Shown in pieces: positions 9,355 to 20,339 of a DNA stretch of 64,000 nt. This DNA comes from Pythium myriotylum (Eukaryota > Oomycota > Peronosporomycetes > Pythiales > Pythiaceae). Numbering within the stretch: position 1 is the stretch's first letter; every line of letters begins with the position of its first letter. The DNA lies in contig JALJCQ010000013.1 in NCBI GenBank assembly GCA_023091665.1, positions 3,410,001-3,474,000 of the forward strand, in the 5' to 3' direction. The translations under genes and the position numbers were made by a program. The notes beneath the pieces are model-generated. The model ran no database searches, was not told the origin of the DNA, and worked only from the letters and a program-made list of their open reading frames with translations.

Positions 9355-12300
9355 TCGCGACCACTAGCCTGCCGCAAGGCAGACTGTGTCGAATGAGCGA
9401 GTTCGCCCGCCAGAGCGAGCTTGGTGCCTACTGTCCAGTCATGTAGGCGCAAATCGTGGAGTGCAGCCACCGTGTCTTCTGGGTGAGCTCTCAACCAGTC
9501 GATAACGCGGAGATTGATGAGCTCGTCTGTGCTGGCGATCACTACGAGGGCCACCAAACGGGACCATTCGAATCGAGCTTGGTTGTTGTCGTTCGCAACT
9601 ACGAAGTTTGGGATCGAGCTGTCCTCCGCGAGTGCATTCAGTTCGTTGCCGAGACGTCTGAGCAGCGCCGGGGGCAGTAAGCTGAGGGCAACTTCCGGGT
9701 ACGGCAGTGCGCGTAGAAGTGCCACTAACTGGGCCGTTGACCGGCTCCAATACTCACAGCCTGCATTAACAGTGTCAGCTTCATCGCGTTCTGTACAATC
9801 ATCTTGTTGACCGTCCCAGTGCCGGTAGGTCACCAAGTTAGCCGCTTCTGCCTGTTGCCATAGATCCGCAAGTGCTCCTCGTCGCCGACGCCTCGGGTTG
9901 AGCGCGCTGATCAGCGCATGCGCCGCCGGCGGCGAGAGTAACGCCGACGACGGTGGAGGAGAGGGCGATGGGGACGGCGTGGCCGAAGGAACATAGGTGG
10001 AGTCGCTTTCCGAAATGAGGTCTATCATCTCACGTTTGGGGATGCCACGATTTGTGCGTGGGGCCACGTACCAACCGAGTGCGACCAGGACTTGGTCCAT
10101 CCGCTCGCGCATCGCCAAGCCTTCTTTGTCGTCGCTGGTCCATTCCTTATAGAGGCTCTCATGGAATCTAAAGCTGTCGAAGTGGCCGTTGCCTCCATTC
10201 GGTCTGAAGACCAAAATCGTCGGGAGCACCCGGTGCCGGAGAAAGGTGCGGATGATCGCAAAAGCCTCCGACGGTGCTGGAAAGAGCTGTTTGATCTTTT
10301 CCGGGCCACGGGCGCTGTGTCTTTCGAGACGGACGACGCGGACAGTGGTAGCTTGAGTGTCGCCATCTTCGGCAATAACGATGACCGGCTCGCGGAGGTA
10401 CCATGCAAGGCCGAAGATGTCCTCATCTGAGCCCCATTGATCACGGGTGAGGCCTTGGGCCAAGGTTGCGGCCTTGATGCCTTCGATGAATTGTCGAATA
10501 GCTCGGGTGGCAGCTTCACTGTCTTCAGGAGGGCCTGTTCGGAAGAACCGCCGATTCAAATCTGCCAGCGTCACCGTCCCGTCCTCCAGCATGGGCGACA
10601 AGTACTCGAGGAGACTGGAGCACATGCCAGCCTTGTAGTGGTTACCTTCATTGACCGTGGTGCGGCAGACAAACATTTCTTCACCTCGAATGTAGCGGGC
10701 TCTGCAGCCGTGGACTGCAAAGTGGAGGCACCCTCCGTTCGACGGTGTCTTCACGATTCGGGCCCGAAACGCTGACTTCCAGTCGTCAAGCGAGGATGGG
10801 GACCACAGCTGCTGAAGGAGGGCGTCCAACAGCGGGCTCGGAAATTGACTTTGCTAGTGGTCTTCGGGTCGAAGCTTCCGCATGGCAACTTCCTGCTCGA
10901 GTTGAGCCTGCGCGTCTCCCAATGTTTGCGGCGCGAAGAAGGCGGAGAGAGGCATCTGGCCTTGCGGCCGCCGAGGCGGTTTAGGTGCTTCTGCCTGCGC
11001 TCCCTGCGCTGCTGTCACGTCAGTCGGCGCACCAGTCGGACCACCCGGTTGGGGCAGCGAAAGCTCACGCTCATCGGCCAGCGTCGGGGGGTCAAAGCCT
11101 TCACTGATAGTCGATTCGAACTGGCGGGCTTTGCTCGCCGGCTGACCTGAGTCACTCGCGGTGGGCGAAGGTGGCTCCTGTCGTTTACCGATTTGCAGTG
11201 CCGGTTCAACGTAGGGGACGAGGGCAAGCTCAGGCGTCGCCGGCGATTCCACCCGCTGTGCGGCAGGACTGGCGACTGGCTCTGATTGATCAGCTCCACG
11301 CTCGGTTGGGACCTTGGCTGCCTCCGTCGTCGGCGTTGTCGACGAAGTAGCTGATCCTGCGCCTTCGGAACGCCTGAAGGACTTGAGTTCCGGTCGTGCC
11401 TGGAGCTGCACTTGGCGCAGCTGCGCACGGACACGATTGTGGGCCTGAAGGGTTTGGTTCCGCGCTTGCTCCTTGCGATCGCGCTCAACCTGCTCTTTTG
11501 CGAGGCGTTGGGCATTCACCTGTTCCGCGGCCTCCTTGGCCGCTCGACGTGCGGCGGCCTTGGTTTTGCGCTCGATTTTCTGAAGCCTACGTTGCTCGTC
11601 AGCGTCAAGGGAGCGCGCCAGTTCCGGTGCGACCGTTTCTCGCATCTCTTTGAGTTGACGGGCAAACTTCTTTGGCGAGAGTGGAGCCGTTAGATGGAAT
11701 ATCTCAGCTTTTGGAACGTCCAGTGCGATCGTGCGGCACGCGGCTGAGCTCTCAGCGAACTTGTTCTTGCAGTCCTTGGTAGCATGCCGGATGCTAAGGC
11801 ACCGCGTGCAGGGCGCCCGGCGCGACGCGCGCGGGTGGTGCACATCAAACGTGACCGGGACGTTGTCGTATACAACTTGAAGTCGCCGGACTCGCTCGAG
11901 CGGTGCAGGGCATGTAATTTGGTCAAAAGTGAGTTTCCATCGAGTAGGATGAAAGTCACGCAGCGCGATTGACTTTACCAGGTTGACGCGTAGCACTGGC
12001 ATACCCGCAGCTGCTCGCCCAATCGCACGGATAGCGTGCTGTACCAAGTCTGTCCCTCCATGGAAGTAGACGTGATATAAGAGTTTCCGGGCTGGCGGAT
12101 CGAAACCAACTTTTGGGAGTGCCGTCGTGAGGGAGTCGGTCGCTTGCAGGCGCACTGTGCCTTTTCCGAGTGCGAATTCGAGTCCTTCCCAGGCGTCTCG
12201 CACCGTCGGGAGAACGAACCTGACAGACAGGATCATGGACTTTGGATCAACTGTGATCGTGTGCGTCGCGTTGAAGAACGCGAGAACTTTGTGACGGCGG

Positions 12301-13301
12301 ACCTCATCAGTACCACAGGCAAGTAGCGCCGCGTGGCAGAGATGATATTTGGCTGCCGGATCCGGCAAGGTAACTTCTGCCGGAATGACGCCATAAAGCC
12401 TCGCCCCTAGGTGCCGACGGTCGAACTCTGCAATCGAGTCCCGCTCCGCGGACGTGTGGGTTTCCATGAGGAATCGAGGCGGCTTAGCTAGATGAGGCTT
12501 TTGTCCCATCCAAGCATATAAGGCGTCTGTCTTTCGCTTCGTGAGTGGGCGTTGGTCTCCGTCACGTCTCAAATTAGCCGGCTTGGTCGCGCACGTGAAC
12601 AGATTCAACAGAGCCGGATCGGGCGGCGGCTGTGCAGAGTCAGGTTGGTTCGCTGGTTGCAGCACTGTTCCGCTCAGCTTTGCACGCAGCTGCGCTGTCC
12701 CGGCTTTGCTCCAGATCGTGTGCTGATCAGTCTTCGTTTGGCCTGTCTGTGGAAGCCCCTGCGGAGCGTGGCTCGTCTTTGTCGGCCGATCTGATGGAGC
12801 AGGTTTCGACGCGGCCTTCTTCTTCTTCGGCATTTTGCCCGCCGGCATGGTTGGCGTCGTCGGGGGCGGTTGGCCGATCGTAAATCCGGCAATCGCTGTC
12901 TGCTGCGCGTCTGTCGGTTGCGGCGGCAGCGAAGTCGGGGATGGAGCGGCATCTTCCATGTGCGCGTCTCCGGCGGATGCGGACTGGCGCGTTGGGTGCT
13001 GCTGTTGCTCGGTCGAGATCCCGTCGGATGGGCTCGGCTCGTTGGCCTGGGTAGGCGTCGACTGGAGCGCCGACGTCCCGGAGGGCGTCAGCGTAGTCGA
13101 TGACAAATCCTGCGCATCCACAGGGGAGGCTCCAGGCGAGGGGGTTGGGGACGCTGCCAAGTCGTGGTCGTTTGGCGACAGTGAGCTTCCCGACGGCGCC
13201 GTCGGTGCGCTCTCTGCCCCCTCCACGCCTCTGGGAGCGTCTGGCGGAGGTCCGGTGTCCACTGGAAGCAGCCGAGCTGCTTCGAGTGAGGTAGGCGGCA
13301 T
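9351..13301 (-). pseudogene. LINE A ORF1: gag-like protein with CCHC knuckle and OTU-like cysteine protease domain
   Basis: The frame runs from the ATG at 13301 (MPPTSLEAARLLPVDTG) to the TGA at 9353-9351 with one internal TAG at 10854-10856, where the related LINE C has Trp. Order: a Pro/Ser/Thr-rich N-terminus; a conserved gag-like block; a C-x2-C-x4-H-x4-C zinc knuckle (CTRCLSIRHATKDC, about residues 498-511); a charged coiled stretch rich in Lys/Arg/Glu; then an OTU-like protease domain with the Cys box NGGCLHFAVHG, the WGSDEDIFGLAWYLREPVIVI block and the His box GNGHFDSFRF; and a C-terminal helical region with LPYPEVALSLL. OTU enzymes cleave ubiquitin-type isopeptide bonds; a role for it in the element is inferred. 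The frame is open upstream of 13301 into the target duplication, so the exact start is uncertain. Confidence 0.85.
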
Positions 13302-13405
13302 GGCTGCCGCGCGCGAGGCTTGCGCTGCCTGCTTGTCGGTCCGAGTTGAGTTGGGCTGTGCGGAACAGAAAAGGGGATCTGTTCGCTGGAAGGCGAATTC
13401 GGAAC

Positions 13406-13424
13406 TTAAGATAGTACATGTATG
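13406..13424. repeat. Target-site duplication of LINE A, right copy
   Basis: Identical 19-mer to 3413-3431, directly adjoining the 5' end of LINE A. Confidence 0.9.
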
Positions 13425-13499
13425 CACGTGGGTTCAAATTTGAAGTCCTAACAAAAATTTACGCAAAACGATGCTTCCGTACTGCTTGCCTAGCTGGGT

Positions 13500-13945
13500 C
13501 ATCAAATTCGAGCGAGGCTACCAGCTTGGCTCATCGCTTTCTCCAGGACGTCACCGTCGGTTTTGACCGGCATTTGTGGCTAGACGCCCCGCATCGGCTG
13601 TGGGCGTCCGGCAGTGCCGTCATCATGCAGGCAGCTAAAGTTCTCCTTCGACAGAAGTCACACGCTCGAGCGCAGGCAGAAACTGAGGGCAGGCGGCAAC
13701 GATGGCGGCAACAGGATCCAGAAATCGCAGACGCCCTCGACAAGCTCACGTGGGCAGAAACCGCTTACATGAGAGGAGTCATCGACCCTCACTGCACGCT
13801 CATGCTTCGCCTCAAAGGAGACCGTCTCAGCAAATGGGACCGAACTCAGCGACAGCCAGGTTGCCCACACTGTCCAGATCTCGGCTCTCTTGGTGGCACC
13901 AGCGCTCATGTCTTTTGGGCGTGCAACTCTGGGCGCAGATGCTCC
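13500..13945 (+). pseudogene. Degenerate LINE ORF2 fragment (CCHC-finger region)
   Basis: A plus-strand frame at 13418-14011 encodes LMLRLKGDRLSKWDRTQRQ, then PGCPHCPDLGSLGGTSAH and VFWAC. This is the same arrangement as the region before RNase H in LINE A (RMSGWDRLHNRRGCPHC, then HIVWEC) and LINE B (RLSGWDRLHMRRGCPHC, then HIFWSC). The flanking endonuclease, RT and RNase H parts are absent, so it is an isolated relic of another LINE. LINE A inserted directly beside it. The frame stops at 14009-14011 just before the 3' end of peptidase paralogue 2. Confidence 0.7.
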
Positions 13946-14068
13946 GATGCTCTTGCGATTGATAATTTTGACAATCTTTCAATCATGATCTTCGTTTGTG
14001 GAGCCCGATAGCAGGAAAACAGTAAGAGAGCTATCCCCCAATCTTTAACGTGATATTACAGTGAGCTA

Positions 14069-16062
14069 TTAGACCGTCGGTGTGAGGATCTCGTCGACCG
14101 TACGCTTCTCGTCGTTGGCTTTGTTCTTGCGGTACTTGCGAGCTCCGTAGGCGAAAGCAGCGACCACGGCAACACCAAACAGCGCACCGAACGTCACGAA
14201 GCCAGTCTTGTAGGACGACTTGGATCCTGAGTCCACCGTGATGATGATCGGTGTCTGCTCACCCAACGCGGTCGCGCGTCCCACGAACGCACCGTCATAC
14301 GGCGAAGTCGTATTGAGCCAGTCCTTCAAGATCGTCGCATCCACCTGGAAGGTCACCGGAGGCACCTTGGCAATGCACGACTTGTCCATCGTGGAGAGAT
14401 CGCCGCCCTTGGCCAAATACGAGGCCACAATCAGTTGGCCACAGATCGGCGAGTCCGGGTCGTCGGGGAACAGCGGCGTGGACCAGAGCGTGCCGTGCGT
14501 GGCCTGCTCGAAAACGACGAGCTCCTTGTTCTTGGTGTTGAGGGCATTGTAGAGTCGCTCAGCATACTTGTGCGGTGTTTGTGGGTCCATCTTGCTGCTC
14601 ATGAGCAGTACGCTGACGCCCGCTGGCGGCTTAGCGGCCTTGTTCCAGTACTTATCCTTCTTGTACACGAGCGCTGGGGCCTTGTACTTCTCACTGTCCA
14701 AGAAATCTTTGCAGCCCTTGGATTTCTCCTTGGAAAAGGCGCAATAAGTCTCAACGTCGCCGTACGAGCCGCTGCTGATCGTCGTGTTGAGGAAGCGCGC
14801 GTACATCTCGTCAGTGGAAGGCGTCGGGGACTCCCAGAACTCTGAGTAGACGATCGTCTTGTAGACGAGATCCGAGTCGTATTGCTCATCCTCGGATGTC
14901 CCAGCGTTGAGGTCCTTGAGTACCTTGATGAGATGCTGGAGCACCTTGACGTCGTCGTCGCTGCAGCGCGTGAGCCGGTAGGTGACGACTGGAATGAGCG
15001 GGCGACGGAACGGACGAGCAAGCAAAGTGCCCATGAACGACCGAAGGGAGTCAGCGGGGGACGAGGTGTTAACGTCATAGCTCCAGAGATCCGCGAACAA
15101 CGCGTCTGCGACTGGCGTGCATCTGTAGTTCTTGTCGTCGAGGTTCGTCGTGAGCGTCTGCAGCGCCTTCGCAAGCGTCGTCTTGGGGAAGTACTTGCCG
15201 CAGTCGGCCTGGTTCTTCGCGCAGAATGACGTGAAGTACGCTCCTACTTCGTCATAGTCGACGTCCCAGGTCGAGAAGTTCTCGAACTGGCTTACCGGCG
15301 CACCCGAAGTCGTGCTGATACCGTCGAGAATGTAGCCGCCGACGCCTGGCGGGTTCAAGTGGATGAGGCGCTCGACCAAAGAGGAGCCGTAGCTTACACC
15401 GTACACGAATGTCTTGGTGTCCTTGAGAAAATTGGTGATGAAAAGGTTCAAGTCTGACGCCGCGCTAGTCACAGAGAAGGCCGACATGTCTGTCTGGCCG
15501 TACTTTGTCTGTAAGTCAGTCGCACAGCTAGCAACCTCCGAGGCCGAGATCGAGGTGCCGCCTGGAGACGCACTGGTCTGAGCCTGGGCAGCCACGCAGT
15601 CAAGCTTGGTGCTACGGCCGGTGCCTCGGTGGTCCAGCGTGTAGACGTTGACAGCACCGTTCAGTAAGCTGTAGAGGCCCGTCATGCCTGACTCCACTAT
15701 TGAACACACTGAGTTAGATCATCATAGGGAAACGAAAGGAGAACATGAAACCTACTGGCAGTGGAGCCGGCACCAGGACCGCCCTGCATGAGAATGATGC
15801 TGGGCTTGCCGGGCGAGGTCGCAACAACTCGCTTGACGAAGATATCAATCTGCTGCTGCTGGGCGTCCTGGCAGACGCCATCATAGCAAAGCGGGGCCTT
15901 GAAGGTCGCGCACTCGGCCTCGGGCAGCGTCGTGTTGGAGCTCGCGTCCGGGAGTGAGTCGGCGAAGGTAACCTCTGAGCACGGGAACCAGCCGTTCATC
16001 TTGGTCGTCTGCGCGCTGACGCTGGCGGCGAGACTCGCGACAGCGAGGAATGTCTTGAGCAT
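14069..16062 (-). CDS. Serine peptidase S33/TAP-like, paralogue 2, membrane-anchored
   Basis: Two exons, 16062-15756 and 15696-14069, are joined across a 59-nt GT-AG intron and give 644 residues. The start at 16062 begins a signal peptide (MLKTFLAVASLAASVSAQ); the frame is open 31 codons further up, but that part looks like leader RNA. After the ATFKAPLCYDGVCQD block comes the oxyanion-type LMQGGPGAGS, the intron, then the nucleophile elbow GVSYGSS, the acid in SSKMDPQTP and the His in EQATHGTLW, a full alpha/beta-hydrolase triad with a TAP-like C-terminal part. A transmembrane helix (about residues 590-625, GALFGVAVVAAFAYGARK) and a short basic tail follow. It is therefore predicted to be a type I membrane peptidase facing the outside or the endomembrane lumen. 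Its closest relative here is paralogue 3, which is inverted relative to it. Substrate unknown. Confidence 0.9.
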
Positions 16063-16802
16063 GGCCACCAGAGAGAGCCTGGGAGAAGCTGGAGTGGTGG
16101 GGAGGACTTGCGAGGAGTGGATCCGATTTCGGAATGAGATCGAGGAAGTTAGCAACGACGCGTGACCGGTGTGGCGTTGCGGGTGACTTCGTTGACACGT
16201 TCTGAATCGGTCTGGTTAGTAGCACATCCCCTCGGAACCGCCATCTGGCCACATTCACGCTGCAAGTTGAGACTCCCCGCGATCTGAGTAAGCTCGACAT
16301 AAAACGGATCTTCAACAGCTTTGTTGTCTAGTAAGGTGTGAAGAATCCCATAACTTGAGGAAGAAGGCTTGCAAAATTGGCTCTAGAGCTCAATGCACTT
16401 GACGTGGATCCTTTCAAGCAATTTGGGAGGCCATTCGCGGTGTTTGTAGAAGGCTTGAGCCGTCCTGTAACGCACAGTATTAACCCCCGAATCCCACCAT
16501 ACTGTCCTGAATGCTCGGCCACTAATCTTGGATGGTCCATCAGCAGTAGCTCACGCCGGTGACTGACAGCTTGATGGCTTGGATACAGACGATTTGCGGC
16601 AACTGGTGACGCAGTTGGAGCGTTCAGAGAAACATGTGACTCACGCGCCTGTCGAAATCCATGAATGTGGAGGAATAGTACGTTTTATGGCCAAGTGACT
16701 GGTTCACAGTGGTCCACGATTGTGACGGTTGTCGTGAGCACCGACGTAGGTTGGACTGCTGAGGCGGGCTTCTGGATGTGCTTTAGCGGAACAATTCCGC
16801 TC

Positions 16803-16975
16803 AGGTTGCTGGCGGCTGGCTAAGCCATAGGAACAAGGTACAGTACCCTGTGCACTCTCAGGTTACGAGTAATATCCTTAACTTGAGAGCTCGATGGATG
16901 CACTGTGCCTAAGAATATTAGGGTACAGTGCATCCATCCAGCTCCACTTCGTTCCTCATTAGGTTGCTGGCGGCT
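16803..16975. repeat. Short insertion-like unit: hairpin flanked by 15-bp direct repeats
   Basis: AGGTTGCTGGCGGCT occurs at 16803-16817 and again at 16961-16975. The 143 bases between contain a perfect 14-bp inverted repeat (GATGGATGCACTGT at 16893-16906, its complement at 16925-16938) and the palindromic GGTACAGTACC at 16837-16847. The direct repeats could be a target-site duplication of a small non-autonomous element. No tRNA-like promoter boxes were seen. Confidence 0.5.
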
Positions 16976-18350
16976 CACGCTCGGGTTGGAGCGCTCTCTG
17001 TCTTATCTTTAGAGGTTGGCATATGAATAGCGTGTATTGTTGTCGAGGTTAAGCAGGTTGCCACCCCAAAGTTGAGAATAGTATCTCGGCACGTACTGTA
17101 TTCATTACACTCAAGGTCCTTACACCAGATGATCGGGTTCTGGTTCCAAGTTGGACTATCCCACTTCAACCATCCCGCACCTGTCGACCATGAGGCACAA
17201 TCGAAGTTAGCGGTCGTTTGGGCTCCATTTCGAAGAAGCAGCGTATTGAAGCCAACATGCTTGCTCGGCCCAACTCCAAATGAGGTTGGGACCTGTCGAG
17301 TCACCCTCTCTTGAGCAGCTGACGAAAGGCATAAGCTCTTTCTCTCTACGCGCTTCCGATTCAGTTTTCTGATGATCTTGCTAATAGTAGCGCTCTAGTC
17401 AAGCTCGCTTGAGCAGCGTCCAGCAGCTCGTACAATTTAGCCTTGACGCCCTTGAAACCCGACTACGCCGCGAGTTCGTGCCCCGTTGGCTCGTCGCTGA
17501 TCTGTGTCACGCATCTTGAGAATTGCCCCTGGTCAGCACGAACTGGCAAACACTCTACAAGGCTTTCAAATTCAGCCTCCTTCCAGCCTGTGGGTATTGT
17601 TCGCAAAACTTGAAGGCGTCATCTTGGAATAGCTCATACGTGACTCGTGAGACGGCAGAAGTTCCGTGGGAGACACTTTATGATACCGTGAAGACGCTTA
17701 TCGCAAGGACAAGTAGAATTGGCCCTAGATGTAGCCCGAAAACTAGTTGCAAACCTGACGGGGCACTTCAAAGCATGGCAAGACGAGAGCTACGACTAGT
17801 AGTGTCATACTACAAAGTATCAAATGGTAGAGAGAGGAAAATCACCCATCGACAACAAATTCGTATCAGAAGAACACCAAAAATGGTCGTGAAACGAGCA
17901 AAAGAAAATCAGATCTTCTGTTGGAAATGATTTCTCGCTCTTTGGAATGCACCATGTCATTAATCTCCAGTTCTGATGTGACGGTCTATATCCAAGGACG
18001 TTTGTTCATTGCCAACTATCAACTGAACGTGAAAGATTCACGATATGGAGAATTTATGCAAGATCGCATACTAACAAAGATTTGAAATATCTACACCAAC
18101 GTCAAGAGCTTGGGATACGCATCAGTTCACAGAGCAGAAATTCGTATTGTGTCAGCCCACTTCATTTTTGGCACTGCGTGTGGTCAGCTCAAGAACGATA
18201 GTTACGAAAAGCAAGCTAAAACCCTAGGTTTGGCTTAAGATTTGATAGTTGAATATCACAAACTGATCAAATTTCTGCTACGCTAAGACAGATAGCATGA
18301 TATACTCATCCCTGGAGGCCAAATGTAGCACTACAAGCTGAAAGCTATTA

Positions 18351-18395
18351 GAACGTAAATCGAAACTCAACAGACTTTATCTTTATCATAATCAT
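18351..18395 (+). repeat. Second orphan copy of the LINE A 3' terminus
   Basis: AACGTAAATCGAAACTCAAC followed by AGACTTTATCTTTATCATAA and TCAT resembles 2092-2134 and the 3' terminus of LINE A, with more substitutions. It is in the same orientation as the copy at 2092-2134 and opposite to LINE A. Interpreted as an old truncated LINE or SINE-type tail. Confidence 0.5.
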
Positions 18396-20339
18396 GATAC
18401 TCAGGAACATCTCCGCCACTTCGAGAGTTCCTAAGCAACATCCCAAGGAAAATGAGAGCATGGGAGCGCATTTTTATTGGTATCTCCCAGCATTCCCGAA
18501 GTAAAAGACGATGGTGTGGAATGATTGAAACGATCTCATCCTGACAGCACCATGGGTCTTAGAAAAACGCAGAAGTGAAGATACCTCGTATCACCGTATT
18601 GATGTGGAGAGATGCTCACACACCACAAAGATCAATACGTTTACTTCATTCCACAGTCACTTTAATTCCAAAGTCCTGCGTCTTAAGAATCCAGGACCAA
18701 CCAAACACCATATTTTTCAATTGTCAATAGAGACATGATTCGCAGTCACCATTCCATTCTATCAAGCAGACTTTGCAGTTCCACTGGGTTGGATCCAACT
18801 AATGAACTTCTCTTCATTTGACTCACCTGTTGTCGTAAGAGTCCTAGATGGAGATTTGTTGTGTTTCAACATTAATCGATATCATTTCCTGGACTTTTCC
18901 AATGTGAAGTCTTGAGAACGCAACATTCTAGATGATTTCGCGCAAGGTTGTGCGCGTGGCATCTCACTCAGATAACTGTTCCACTATCCGAGAAAGAGGA
19001 GAAGACCCACTGGCTCGCCCCGACGCGGTTGATGCCAGACCTCTGTCGGCGTACGACAGCTCCCCAGTGCTAGTCCTCATACTTCAATGAGCGGCTCCTC
19101 CTCAAACCCCAATCTACCAAACAGGAAAGATGGAGAATTCGGATTTACGACAACGACCCAGCAAAACAAACCTGGTCACGCACCTCGTGCGGATGCTCGA
19201 CAGACTTCCCGGAACTTGCTCTGGTTTCTTCTTCGTCAAAGTGGCTGGTCTCAAGACTACAGCACAACCAACACAGTTGCTTGCGGGCGACTCCTTTGGA
19301 ATACCGTAGTGGGTGACCAGAACTTCTGCGAGCGAGTCCAGTCCCTTTGCGGCTGCACTTGAAGAGTCAATGCGTTCAAGACGCCCAAATACCTTGAACT
19401 CTGGCTACCCTCACTTCGTGCTAGTGCGTATGTCGCATTGAGACAGCCTTCTCTGGCGACCCGCCTCACAGTAACTGGAATGTATCCAACCATCTAAGAA
19501 GCTCGCTGGGTATGTTCTCGTGCGCTTGCATGGATGACGGTCGCCCGTGGTAGAATTGATTGCGCTTTTGAGTCAAGGCACGAGATTCTTGACATGCCAG
19601 TCAAAGAACGGGCTTCCTGAGATATGAAGACGAAAAATGACCCGTCGATCGGTCTGCCACCCCGCTCGCATTCACAATCCAACGCGGCTTTCCTCACGAC
19701 AGGCTTCAGACTCTGATCCCTCTCACGTCGAGATCCGCTTTGTTTCTCCGTTCTGGGCCTTTTGTTCCTCCATTCTGGTCGATCGGCTGGCAAGGATAGA
19801 GTTCAGCAGATGCACTTTTTCCTCACCAGCTGACCAGGTCGCATCCCGTGGCGTGCTTGCCTTTTATCACAGAGTTCTGGTATAAAATAGGGTTCGCATC
19901 CCACCATCCTGAGCATGCAAAACCGTTGCATTCACGCCCGTTGGGGCAGTCGACTGGGACTCGCCAACGACTTGGTTCACCATGTAGAGGCCTGGTGCTG
20001 TCGATCGCTTGGGTGACAGAAATCCATCACGTGCGACCAGCTGGCAAAGCTCACGGTCTCCTCATTGACGATTGGTGCAAAACTCTCATTGGCGACCTGC
20101 TGGTGGATCGTCTCAACGTGTCCCAGCGGTTCAGCTGTCTCGATCGACGCTCGGTCGCTTGGGACGAGAGCTCGACGCTCGTCATGTGAGCAGGGCCACG
20201 CTGAGAAAAAGACAGCACCCTCGAGGAAGAAGGGAAGGTCCTCAAAGCCCAGTCTCTCCATTTCTCAAAAGAGCGAGCAGGACACATCGTCTCTTTCCAT
20301 TCGCATCCGAGAGGACCCCTTTGCACGACTCGCACCCCA

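Larger units (their letters stand above)
3432..13405 (-). mobile_element. LINE A: near full-length non-LTR retrotransposon with gag-OTU ORF1 and APE-RT-RNase H ORF2
   Basis: The element is bounded by a perfect 19-bp target-site duplication. Read on the minus strand it has about 104 nt of 5' UTR, ORF1 (13301-9351), ORF2 (9354-4228) and a 3' region that ends in short CTTCATC/CAT repeats directly against the duplication. Only three nonsense codons (10854 TAG, 8500 TGA, 6670 TAG) and no frameshift are evident over about 9 kb of coding sequence, so the insertion is fairly recent. A smaller terminal-inverted-repeat element (3466-4140) lies inside the 3' region. The insertion separates peptidase paralogues 1 and 2 and adds about 10 kb between them. 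The APE-type endonuclease plus RNase H architecture places it outside the RLE-only LINE clades; I cannot assign the exact clade. Confidence 0.9.
16063..20339. other. Long intergenic region between inverted peptidase paralogues
   Basis: About 4.3 kb, AT-richer than the genes. It holds the 5' ends of two divergently oriented paralogues. Frames such as 17523-17930 (135 codons, plus) and 19087-19362 have no leader, domain or coding-like composition. Two repeat features are listed separately (16803-16975 and 18351-18395). A possible transcription start for paralogue 3 is the pyrimidine-rich CTCTCCATTTCTCAAA near 20254, loosely like the oomycete initiator element. Otherwise I see nothing supported. 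Confidence 0.55.

Noticed and set aside
4228..10856. TAG reassigned to Trp in this genome
   Set aside because: Trp-to-TAG changes are confined to mobile elements; host genes use TGG normally and end with TAG as well as TAA and TGA.
12727..13437. Frames on both strands over the LINE A ORF1 N-terminus
   Set aside because: Shadows of the Pro/Ser-rich low-complexity region; the real frame is defined by continuity to the CCHC knuckle.
17523..17930. 135-codon plus-strand frame
   Set aside because: Composition like translated intergenic DNA and no recognisable motif.
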